From positions 1 through 12,749 of the forward strand of contig LSSK01001034.1 of NCBI GenBank assembly GCA_001969505.1: 12,749 bases of DNA. Direction: 5' to 3'. Each line of letters starts with the position of its first letter. The stretch's first letter is position 1. Shown here piece by piece: positions 1-6,987 of this stretch. The notes beneath the pieces are model-generated. The model saw only the letters and a program-made list of their open reading frames with translations, was not told the origin of the DNA and made no database searches. Source of the stretch: Zancudomyces culisetae. Its lineage: Eukaryota; Kickxellomycota; Harpellomycetes; Harpellales; Legeriomycetaceae. Position numbers and translations under genes: made by a program.

Positions 1-1200
1 CCGCCAGTTCATGCCATGGACCAACTCGCCATATGCAGGCGACCGGAAATCGCCCCAGCGGCCGTTGGGAAACTCGTCCCAGGAATTGGTGCGCTGGATG
101 TACGACTGCTGGTTGTTGTTCCAGAAGATCGGCCGCACCAACTCGCCCTCGCGGATACTGCCCATGGGCCACGGAAGTGTCTTGGTTTCTTCACAGCATA
201 TGTCTTGTTGTTTGTTGTTAGTGTCTCTTTTTGTTTGGATTAGTCCCAGTTGTTCTAGTATTATGCGTGTCGACCGCTCCAAATTCAATGTATAGAAATG
301 CATTCCTTTACCATCCCCAAACTCCAGAATCTCCCGCACCATTTCTACGCCATACTTGATTCCATAGTCTTTTACTTGCAAATCGTCGTCCTTGATTGCT
401 GCCAGCTCCTCCATCACTCTCTTTGGCACTTCGATTCCGCACAGCTCTACCATCCGCACAAACCCATTGTAGTTTTGGATCGGCATGATTCCTGGAACTA
501 TTGGAATCACTATTCCTTCCTCCCGACACCTCCGCACCCATTTTTTGTACTTGCCTACATCATAAAATAGTTGTGTCACTATAAAATCCGCTCCTGCATC
601 TTGTTTCTTTTTTAAAACCTTGATCCCTTCCAATACCCGCTGTTCACACCTTCTTTTTCGTTCCTCCTCACTAATATCTCCTACTTCTTCTTCTTCCCGT
701 CCCCCTGTTCCATATCCTTCTGGATACCCTGCCACCGAAATACAAAAATAATCCCCAAACTGCTCCTTGATATATTTTATCAATTGCACGCTGCTGTAAA
801 ACTCCTTTCCGTTAAACTCCTCGTAGTCTATTTTCCCTTCATCCTGCCGCCGCTCCGTCAAATCCCCTCGCAACGCCAATATGTTCTGCACGCTGTTTCC
901 TTTTGCCTTTTCTAGCGCATCTCGTATATACCCTGGCTCTGTCTCCGCACACGTCATGTGCATATTGGCCTCTACTCCATACACTATCTGCGATACATTA
1001 CATATCTCCAGACTCAAGTCCTTACTCTTTCCTCCCCACCGCCACGTCACGTCTATAAACAACGGGTCGAACCCGCTCATTCTCCCAATCCGATCATACA
1101 AATTGATCAACCCCTGCGACGTCTTTGGTGGAAAGTACTCGAATGAATAGTATGGCTTGCCTATTTCTTCTGCCGCCTTGATTTTGTCGATTATCTTCAT
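1..1200 (-). CDS. Methylenetetrahydrofolate reductase (MET12/MET13 family), 3' end cut by window
   Basis: Flavoprotein that reduces 5,10-methylene-THF to 5-methyl-THF, the methyl donor for methionine synthesis, in the cytosol. The minus frame is open from ATG at 1200-1198 to base 1 (400 codons, no stop); yeast homologues have about 600-660 residues, so the rest of the C-terminal domain lies outside. Visible: FEYFPPKT near the N-terminus (catalytic-type Glu21), NILALRGD ending at residue 113 (Asp113, flavin/folate site), AGYPEGY (157-163), DAGADFIVTQLFYDV (201-215), PIVPGIMPI (233-241), HFYTLNLER (301-309), and the eukaryotic linker VRPIFW...SYIQRT followed by WDEFPNGRWGD. Odd points: the usual WGAGG is WRWGG (53-57) and LTCTN is MTCAE (82-86); residues 164-189 form a charged insert. 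The VRPIFW linker and KDDD segment favour MET13-type over S. cerevisiae Met12, but the altered motifs could mark the second paralogue, so no symbol is given. Family call very sure. Confidence 0.95.
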   Translation of the reverse strand, partial: MKIIDKIKAAEEIGKPYYSFEYFPPKTSQGLINLYDRIGRMSGFDPLFIDVTWRWGGKSKDLSLEICNVSQIVYGVEANMHMTCAETEPGYIRDALEKAKGNSVQNILALRGDLTERRQDEGKIDYEEFNGKEFYSSVQLIKYIKEQFGDYFCISVAGYPEGYGTGGREEEEVGDISEEERKRRCEQRVLEGIKVLKKKQDAGADFIVTQLFYDVGKYKKWVRRCREEGIVIPIVPGIMPIQNYNGFVRMVELCGIEVPKRVMEELAAIKDDDLQVKDYGIKYGVEMVREILEFGDGKGMHFYTLNLERSTRIILEQLGLIQTKRDTNNKQQDICCEETKTLPWPMGSIREGELVRPIFWNNNQQSYIQRTNSWDEFPNGRWGDFRSPAYGELVHGMNWR

Positions 1201-1330
1201 TCTCTTTTTTTTTTTTCTTTTCTACCTTTGTTGTTTTTTTTCCGGGACCTCCTTTTTTTTATTTTTTTTTGTTATTGCTTTTGTTTCTATTTGTTTGTTT
1301 CGCTTTCTCTATAATATATTAAATAACTAG
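1201..1330 (-). promoter_or_regulatory. Probable core promoter and 5' leader of the reductase gene
   Basis: On the minus strand the 100 bases before the reductase ATG are long A-runs broken by short purine stretches, a typical yeast A-rich leader. An AT-rich TATA-like element (ATATATTATAGAG, minus strand) lies about 110 bases upstream, at 1308-1321 on the plus strand. No Gcn4 (TGACTCA) site is seen close by. The one CACGTG hexamer in the large gap (2575-2580) is about 1.4 kb away, too far to assign. Assignment rests on position and composition only. Confidence 0.4.
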
Positions 1331-1697
1331 GTATATCTGATATGTCTGTTTGTTTATTCAAAGTTATCTTGTTGGGTTTGGTTTTGGCTTAGGTTTCTTT
1401 TTATTTTCACCTACCACTTCTTTAAAATAATATATAATATGAATATAATGTATAATCTATAGTGATAATGTATAACGTATAATACCAGTTCCTAAATATT
1501 CTCAATTCATAATATCAGTGATTAAAAAAACAATAAAAAACAATAATAGTACATCTCGTGTGATTATAGTTTATATTTTATACCTAAATTAGGAAATCCC
1601 TCCCCCCCACCTTCCCTTCCCTCCTCCCCCAATCAACCAATATATCATGGTATAAAAGAAGTAAGCACCTCAATATTATTCTTCTAGTTACCTAAAA

Positions 1698-1802
1698 ATG
1701 TCTAAACAACATGGGAAAAAAAAAAATTTTTTTTTCTACTCGATTGATTCACCAATACATTTTATTTTACTCGCTTTATTTGAAATTTTTATGGTGATAT
1801 AG
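1698..1802 (+). CDS. Candidate 34-residue micro-ORF behind a TATA box (doubtful)
   Basis: ATG in good yeast context (AAAAATG) opens a 34-codon frame ending in TAG. The peptide starts MSKQHGKKK and continues into a hydrophobic stretch (FILLALFEIFMVI), the basic-then-hydrophobic layout of a small membrane peptide. A clear TATAAAAG (about 1652-1659) lies some 40 bases upstream, with CCAAT/CAAT-like motifs before it. Against it: the A11T9 run lies inside the frame and supplies the Lys and Phe blocks, and frames this short are common in AT-rich DNA. The TATA box may instead serve a non-coding transcript. Confidence 0.15.
   Translation: MSKQHGKKKNFFFYSIDSPIHFILLALFEIFMVI
1716..1735. repeat. A11T9 palindromic homopolymer block
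   Basis: Eleven A (1716-1726) followed directly by nine T (1727-1735). A-tracts joined to T-tracts are stiff and exclude nucleosomes in yeast, so such a block often marks an open promoter or origin region. It is also error-prone for sequencing. Confidence 0.85.
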
Positions 1803-2400
1803 AGTAAATAGTAAAAAAAAAAAAGTGTGATTAAACGAAAAAAGAAAAAAAAATTCGATATAAATGTTTGAAGATGAATTTTTTCCACTCTTTCACTTTA
1901 TTTCATTTTTACTTTTTGCTTTTCACTTTTTACGTTTTTATTTTGTGTGTATATGCAAGTGTGTGTGATTAATTTTGATTTTGACTTTATACATCTATAA
2001 TTAGTTATTTGTTTATTTACTGTTTTTTAATTTCTAATCTTTCTTATACAACATTGAAGAAATTAATATTAAAAAAAGTATAGTCAAAAATTCAGACAAG
2101 ATATTAGCCTATTATATAAATAACTGTACTGTTTTTTTTATTGTTTTTTTTTAAAAGTTTCAAACTTCAATCCCAATGGTTTTAAACGTTGCAAAAATAC
2201 TACAAGTTCTAAGGCAAAAGTCAAGAAATGAAGAAGGGAGAGGGGGAGAGGGAGGAAGAAAGTCTGCTTGTTTTGTTTTTGTTTTGTTTTTTTTATTAAA
2301 ATAACAGAACAATAAAGGAAGTGTGGTTTAAATTGGAAAGTTGTATTTAACTTGTGGTGGAAAAAAAGAAAACCGTTCAACCCAATTTTTTTAGCCTACT

Positions 2401-2440
2401 CGCATACACATACACATCCACATACTCATACTCATACATC
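2401..2440. repeat. CATACA/CATACT hexanucleotide repeat
   Basis: Imperfect tandem CATACA then CATACT units. The unit contains no stop in its plus frames, which explains a long but low-complexity His/Thr/Tyr frame across 2352-2756; that frame is not called a gene. Confidence 0.75.
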
Positions 2441-2539
2441 AAATGTGTTTTACAGCTATAGGTTGCCTTTGTCATACACATACGCAAATATTGCCAATCA
2501 CTCTTTTGATTCTTTTCTTCGATTAACCTTTCTGTACAT

Positions 2540-2580
2540 TTATATGTATACATATACATATGCATATGCATATGCACGTG
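2540..2580. repeat. Alternating TATGTATACATATGCA purine/pyrimidine tract ending in CACGTG
   Basis: Strict alternation of purines and pyrimidines with nested palindromes (TGCATATGCA), ending in CACGTG at 2575-2580, the core bound by Cbf1/Pho4-type bHLH factors in yeasts. A functional site is possible, but the hexamer may simply be the repeat's edge. Confidence 0.6.
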
Positions 2581-2741
2581 TGTTTTTCTTTTTCTTCTTC
2601 TTTACATGTTTATACATTTATACATTTGTATATACACATCATCCCAATTCACAATTACTTTTTTCTTTTTACTTTTTAGGTTTTTATGTTTCTGGAATCT
2701 TAAATCTAAAGCCAAGTAATCAAGTAATCAAGCAATTGCAA

Positions 2742-2773
2742 CAAAAACAAAAATAAAAATAAAAATAAAAATA
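2742..2773. repeat. AAAAAT tandem repeat
   Basis: About four perfect AAAAAT units flanked by AAAAAC, ending abruptly at GGGG. Just before it is a short CAAGTAAT duplication (about 2713-2729). Confidence 0.8.
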
Positions 2774-2900
2774 GGGGTGATAATGATAATAAAAAGTAAT
2801 ACTGCTATACGCATATGCTTGTGTTAACGAGTAGATGAGTGGGTGATAATGGAACTTGAACAAGAAAAAGGAAATTCAAAAGGTAGATAAGAGAGAAGAC

Positions 2901-2949
2901 AAAGGAAAAGAAAGGAAAAGAAAGCAAAAGAAAAGAAAAGAAAAGAAAG
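2901..2949. repeat. GGAAAAGAAA / AAAAG purine tract
   Basis: Nearly pure purine strand: AAAGGAAAAG units grading into AAAAG units, inside a wider purine-rich stretch reaching about 2973. A microsatellite with mirror-repeat character. Confidence 0.8.
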
Positions 2950-3163
2950 ACAAAGTGAGGTGAAAGGGAGTGGAATTCATCAAGTCATTTTTTCAATACT
3001 AAACTACCTATAATTCCATCTATCTGTGAATAACTAACAGTGAATAAATACAATTTTATAAAATGTGCAGATTCCACCCATTTTAATCTACCGTATTCAT
3101 AATGCCATGTATTTTTATTCACTAAATCCGGGACCTGCTGACTTTATACACCATATCAACCTT

Positions 3164-3200
3164 TTTATGTGTGTATATGTGTGTGTATATATGTGTGTAT
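3164..3200. repeat. TG/TA dinucleotide-rich microsatellite
   Basis: Interleaved (TG)n and (TA)n blocks (tatgtgtgtatatgtgtg and onward). No terminal telomere-like unit. Confidence 0.75.
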
Positions 3201-3294
3201 TATTATTCCAATAATAATAATTCTTCTTATTGGTAATAAGTATATTACGATAAACGTCCTCTACTGGACCGACTATTTGTATTCCAAATATAAA

Positions 3295-3462
3295 ATGACA
3301 CAAACAGACACACACAAATACCTAGTATCACATTTTGTCTCATTGACCAACAAACTAACCCACTTCAAACTACTTTATTATCTCTATATCGGCTGCTTTA
3401 TACTTTTTTTACTTTATTACTATCTTTTAATGAAAAGGCGAAAAGTGAAGAATAGAATATAA
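3295..3462 (+). CDS. Candidate 55-residue single-pass membrane peptide (doubtful)
   Basis: ATG (context TATAAAATG) begins a 55-codon frame. The first 27 residues are polar (MTQTDTHKYL at the start), followed by one strong hydrophobic segment (about residues 28-46, with YLYIGCFILFLLYYYLL), then a basic end KRRKVKNRI. That order fits a tail-anchored or single-pass protein. No family is recognised and no promoter element is convincing. Pyrimidine-rich AT DNA yields hydrophobic frames by chance (another lies at 3513-3690 without an ATG), so confidence is low. Confidence 0.2.
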   Translation: MTQTDTHKYLVSHFVSLTNKLTHFKLLYYLYIGCFILFLLYYYLLMKRRKVKNRI

Positions 3463-3489
3463 ATAAATAAGTAGATGGATATATATATA

Positions 3490-3505
3490 GATAGATAGAT
3501 AGATA
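3490..3505. repeat. GATA tetranucleotide repeat
   Basis: Four GATA units directly after a short TA run (3480-3489). GATA factors bind clustered GATA motifs in yeasts, but here it looks like a simple microsatellite. Confidence 0.75.
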
Positions 3506-4204
3506 AACAATGACTAAAGCTTATTAACAACACCTTTTCCTTCCAATTGATTATACAATCCTCGTTCCTGATCACCTGGTACTATCCATATTTGCTCTTC
3601 ATATTGCTTTTATGTGTATCAAACCTAAAAATACTCGCTTGTACATCCATACATTTTTATTTATTTATGTATACATAGAGGAAGAAGAGGCGGAAATGAG
3701 GTAATAATTAACAATATTACTCACTCTTCAATCCCTCCTCCCTATTCCAAGAGTAAGGTCTACTTCCATCCACCTCCTATATCCATGAAAAAATGTTGTT
3801 GTTTATCTTTACAGCACTTTGAATAGTCACACGCATAATATACGTATACAAATATATATACAACCGCATCTAGGTTATTATTTTCAACTTGCTTTCTCAA
3901 ATAGTACTACTTTTAAAGCACCAAGCTTGTCCCACCCATCCTCCTCATCCTCCTCATCTATTACCTCCATTGCCCCCTATACAAAAAGAAAAGGACCAAG
4001 TCCAAATTCACTACAACATCAAATATGGATAAGGTGAGAATGCCCATATATTGCTCTTAGACTTCATTTTCATGCACAAAAGGGTTTTTCAACTGTCCGC
4101 ATATTCTTTTTTTCCCCCAGCAATCTCAAACATGTGTAAATGTATTTTGCAAAATGTATTTGTAATCCAAGATTCATGCTAATTTGGTAAAAACAACAGC
4201 ACCA

Positions 4205-4312
4205 ACAAAATAAAATAAAATAAAAAAAATAGTGAGTACAAGAAGTGGTCTTGTCATCAGATTAGCAAATGATAAAAAACTAAAAAATAAAAAATAAAAA
4301 ATAAAATAAAAA
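4205..4312. repeat. AAAAT/AAAAAAT repeats in the NFU1 upstream region
   Basis: Two blocks of AAAAT-type units (about 4206-4230 and 4275-4312) separated by ordinary sequence. Together with the poly-A at 4414-4424 they make the NFU1 upstream region strongly A-rich on the plus strand, probably a nucleosome-poor promoter. Confidence 0.65.
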
Positions 4313-4430
4313 AGCATTTGCCCAATTTCCATTTACATGTGATTTGCTACGAATATGCCTTTTCCACTCTTTAGCTTGATTTTTTTTTTGGATTTTTACA
4401 ACTTTATAATTACAAAAAAAAAAAATTCGT

Positions 4431-4438
4431 TATAAAAG
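4431..4438 (+). promoter_or_regulatory. TATA box of NFU1
   Basis: TATAAAAG 75 bases before the NFU1 ATG, after an A11 run. Match and spacing fit yeast TATA promoters; transcription is not shown by sequence. Confidence 0.5.
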
Positions 4439-4512
4439 CTTAGTGAAAAAAAAAGTAGCAGAAAAGTAAAACTAAAATAAAGTAAATGAGCTAAAAATCT
4501 AGAATTAGAAAA

Positions 4513-5535
4513 ATGAATTCAACAAAATTGTTAAAAACTGTCAATAGATTCAACAACAGATTGCTGACAACCGGTTGTAGGACATCTTTTCAACAAAGAG
4601 CCCATATGATTCCAGCGATCTCTATCCGTTCGATTTCTCTCATTGCCAGAAACGGTACCCATAGCCATTCGCCTATAACAAAAAGTCTATTCACAAATAA
4701 TTCACAAACGATCTCAAGTAAGTAAAATTATAAACGCCTTTCTTTTCCTCTTTTTTCTTCTCTCTCCTTTCAAAATGTAGTTTTTCTATATATACATATA
4801 TATTTTTTTTTGGGAAATCATCATACTAATCATATCTGTCACCATCGTCTCACCTATTATTCGAAATAAATAGAACGATCGTTGTTTATTCAGGTCGAAA
4901 CTACACCAAATCAAAATGCACTAAAATTTATTCCCGGAACTAAGGTTTTGGAATCCACAAGCACGGTTGAATTTACCTCGCCCAAGGCCTCGATCAAATC
5001 ACCACTGGCCTCGCGCCTGTTTTCGGTGAGCGGAGTCGAAACAGTGCTTTTTGGATCTGATTTCATTTCGATTTCCAAGAATCCCGATTCCGAATGGCAT
5101 GTCCTCAAACCCGAAATCTTCTCAATAATAATAGATCACCTATCTTCTGGTCAACCAATTCTCTCAAACCATTCGCAAAATTCAACTCAGCAGGAAGAAG
5201 ATCAAGATCTCGACGATATAGATAGCCAAATCAAAGAACTGATCGAAACTAGAATCCGTCCATCAATCCAAGAAGACGGAGGTGATTTGGATTTTGTAGG
5301 ATTCGATGTCGAAACTGGTGTTGTGCAAATAGTTCTACGTGGTGCATGTCGCGGATGCTCCAGCTCCGAAGTTACACTCAAAAACGGTATCGAAAGTATG
5401 CTTACTTACTACATTCCTGAAGTAACTAGTGTTGTAAGCGTCCAAACCGAATTGGAAGCATTGAACTTTGATGAATTCAACAAATTCCAGTCCAAACTCA
5501 ACAAGGATACCAGTTCCTCAGAGTTGGATGCATAG
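4513..5535 (+). CDS. NFU1: Nfu1, mitochondrial Fe-S cluster scaffold/transfer protein (one intron)
   Basis: Late-acting mitochondrial protein that passes [4Fe-4S] clusters to target enzymes such as lipoate synthase and aconitase. Two exons, 4513-4717 and 4874-5535, join to 288 codons. Residues 1 to about 68 form an Arg/Ser/Asn-rich, acid-free presequence expected to target the matrix. The splice makes K69 and restores RSLFIQ, the usual opening of the Nfu N-terminal domain, followed by TPNQNALKFIPG, SPLASRLFSV and VLFGSDFISI. The C-terminal NifU-like domain has IRPSIQEDGGD and the cluster-binding CxxC (C227-R-G-C230) in GACRGCSSSEVTLKNG. Length is slightly above the S. cerevisiae protein because of an acidic tail. 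Three CTG codons (5005, 5017, 5239) lie on conserved leucines. ATG 4513 is the first in frame and follows a TATA box. Confidence 0.95.
4718..4873 (+). other. Spliceosomal intron of NFU1
   Basis: 156 bases: donor GTAAGT (4718-4723), branch site TACTAAT (4824-4830), acceptor AAATAG ending at 4873. Exon 1 stops after the first base of a codon and exon 2 supplies two bases, giving AAA (Lys69) and an unbroken frame into RSLFIQVETTPN. The alternative acceptor TTCAG at 4893 would shift the frame and lose the conserved FIQ, so it is rejected. Confidence 0.92.
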
Positions 5536-6162
5536 TGAGTGGAGAACGGTGGAAATGGTAAATCTTGCATTTATTTCCTCCCCTCTACCCCCCCATCCGC
5601 CTCCTACTCTCCCTCCTTTTCTTTCTTTAGACTCGTATGATATTCACTGTTTACTTTTTAGCCACCGTTTTCTTTTTTATTTTATATTTTCATGTACATC
5701 AAATGAGTTTGTTTTTAATTTATTTATTTTAGCTATACTTTATTAGCTTTTTTATTTAGATTTCCCAACTGACACCTGAGTAACTCTGAAGATGAGTAAA
5801 AAGATACGCAAACAGTGTATGAGCAATCCCTCTATAAAATTATTGTATAAAACTATTTAATTAGGCATAAAATAAACATTGTCACGCGACCTTCCAGAAA
5901 CGTGTATCATCTTGTAGTACCATAAATTCCCACTTCAGGTCTTCCAAACTTTATTGCAAAAATGAATAAATATCACTAAGATTAGTTGTGATAAACATCC
6001 TTCCACGCTCCCACGCTACCACGCTCCCACCCCCCTTCTCACTTCATTTCTAACTTCAAAGTGCTAAAAAAGTATATGCGAAAACCACTTATTAAGAATC
6101 TCTATTGTCGCAGTAACATCAACTCTCTCCCACCCTCCCACATACACGTATAAAAGTACTCA

Positions 6163-6205
6163 TATATATATATATATATGTACATGCACATGCACATGCA
6201 CACGC
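6163..6205. repeat. (TA)n followed by CATGCA/CACG repeat
   Basis: Eight TA units then GTACATGCACATGCACATGC and CA-rich units. The CATGCA units give a Met-His repeat at the start of the frame beginning at 6178, a reason to doubt its N-terminus. Confidence 0.75.
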
Positions 6206-6555
6206 ACACAGTTTTTCTACAGCTCAAAACCATTATTGTCACAAAAGCCAAAGTTCTGCAGTTTTCTTTTATGAGTTGCAAAAGTTTTCACATAAAATTT
6301 GCAATGTCACCAGTAATAAAAACGTATACTTTCCTCCCTTCCTCCCCAATTCATCACATTAACAAGCCAATTATGCAGTTTAATTTACACTGTGTAACTA
6401 CTACCATACCACTCAATACACACATCTTCGATGAGTATGGTTATTTAATATTTATTTCTCAATACCTATACACGAATGTATTCATCTTGCCCAATGGTAT
6501 CACAATACTGATTATTTTTTTATATTTTGGCTTACTTGTCATGATATATCCATAA
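6178..6555 (+). CDS. Hypothetical 125-residue ORF with hydrophobic C-terminus (doubtful)
   Basis: Open frame from ATG 6178 to TAA. It starts inside a CATGCA repeat (MYMHMHMHTHT); later ATGs (for example after about 30 residues) are equally possible starts. The last 45 residues are hydrophobic with one probable membrane segment (ITILIIFLYFGLLVMIY). No family is recognised. At this base composition a 125-codon frame by chance is uncommon but not excluded in a 12.7 kb window. It ends 16 bases before another small frame on the same strand. Confidence 0.2.
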   Translation: MYMHMHMHTHTVFLQLKTIIVTKAKVLQFSFMSCKSFHIKFAMSPVIKTYTFLPSSPIHHINKPIMQFNLHCVTTTIPLNTHIFDEYGYLIFISQYLYTNVFILPNGITILIIFLYFGLLVMIYP

Positions 6556-6571
6556 AGATTGAAGTAAGGAA

Positions 6572-6787
6572 ATGGTGCAAAGTACAAGTGATATCCAGGA
6601 GACACAGTCTAACAACAAATGCGAACCAATGTGCAATAATCTTCATCAAGGTGGTTATAAAACGAGGCTGGAAAACTTTATACACCTTTGTTTTAGTGTT
6701 TGTACCCTTTATATGTTTAATTGGTACTTGGGTTTCTATTATTTGCCAAGTATATATCAAGTAGTCTCGAGACAATATATTTGCTAG
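6572..6787 (+). CDS. Hypothetical 71-residue small protein with one membrane segment (doubtful)
   Basis: ATG in good context (GGAAATGG) opens 71 codons. The N-terminal half is polar and mixed (QSTSDIQETQSNNKCEP, CNNLHQGGYKTRLEN), unlike low-complexity noise. The second half has a hydrophobic stretch (FIHLCFSVCTLYMFNWYLGF). No family is recognised and no TATA box is visible. An opposite-strand frame of similar length lacks an ATG start. The stop lies 200 bases before the kinase ATG. Confidence 0.27.
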   Translation: MVQSTSDIQETQSNNKCEPMCNNLHQGGYKTRLENFIHLCFSVCTLYMFNWYLGFYYLPSIYQVVSRQYIC

Positions 6788-6987
6788 ACTGTGTGGTGTG
6801 TTCCCTTTGAGTATTTAGTATAAGTTTTTAATGTTATTGGATTTAAATAATTTATACAAATATTACAAAATAACAAACATATACTACAAAATAATTCACA
6901 ACCCAATCGTGGCTACAAAATATTTATTACCACTAGACGACAGGGTGGTTAGCGGAGCAAATATACATAAAACAGAAAATTCCAGAA

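Larger units (their letters stand above)
1201..4512. other. Large AT-rich intergenic region with no recognised gene
   Basis: The 3.3 kb between two divergent starts (reductase on minus, NFU1 on plus) holds no reading frame with a recognisable domain and no tRNA-like B box. It contains poly-T near 1205-1270, a C-rich patch at 1600-1632, A11T9 at 1716-1735, CATACA/CATACT repeats at 2401-2440, alternating TATGCA at 2545-2580, AAAAAT repeats at 2742-2773, an AAAAG purine tract at 2901-2949, TG/TA repeats at 3164-3200, GATA repeats at 3490-3505 and AAAAT repeats at 4205-4312. Both genes need promoters here, but 3.3 kb is long for that in a yeast. An origin, a centromere, a non-coding transcript or an unrecognised fast-evolving gene could sit here; the sequence alone does not decide. 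Confidence 0.7.
5536..6987. other. Intergenic region between NFU1 and the kinase
   Basis: 1.45 kb with NFU1 3' flank (T-rich, CT-rich patches at 5579-5630), C-rich clusters at 6001-6033, a (TA)n block at 6163-6178 followed by CATGCA repeats, and two doubtful frames (6178-6555, 6572-6787). No recognised domain, tRNA or mobile element. The kinase promoter must lie in the last few hundred bases, but no clear TATAAA stands at a usual distance. Confidence 0.6.

Noticed and set aside
1061-1081. tRNA B-box-like GGGTTCGACCC (minus strand)
   Set aside because: It lies inside conserved reductase coding sequence and has no A box or acceptor stem around it.
2352-2756. 134-codon plus frame rich in His, Thr, Tyr and Phe
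   Set aside because: It follows a CATACA repeat and pyrimidine-rich tract that lack stops by composition; it begins without strong context and has no domain-like sequence.
1242-3136. CCGGGACCT present near 1241 and 3128
   Set aside because: Only nine bases match and the flanks differ; no wider repeat.
3513-3690. Hydrophobic open stretch (includes WYYPYLLFILLLCV)
   Set aside because: No ATG and a pyrimidine-rich AT composition; kept only as a reminder that such DNA makes membrane-like frames by chance.
4891-4893. Alternative NFU1 acceptor TTCAG
   Set aside because: Gives the wrong reading frame and removes the conserved RSLFIQ segment; TAG at 4873 keeps both.
4911-5108. Minus-strand 65-codon frame inside NFU1
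   Set aside because: Shadow of the conserved Nfu1 N-terminal domain on the other strand.
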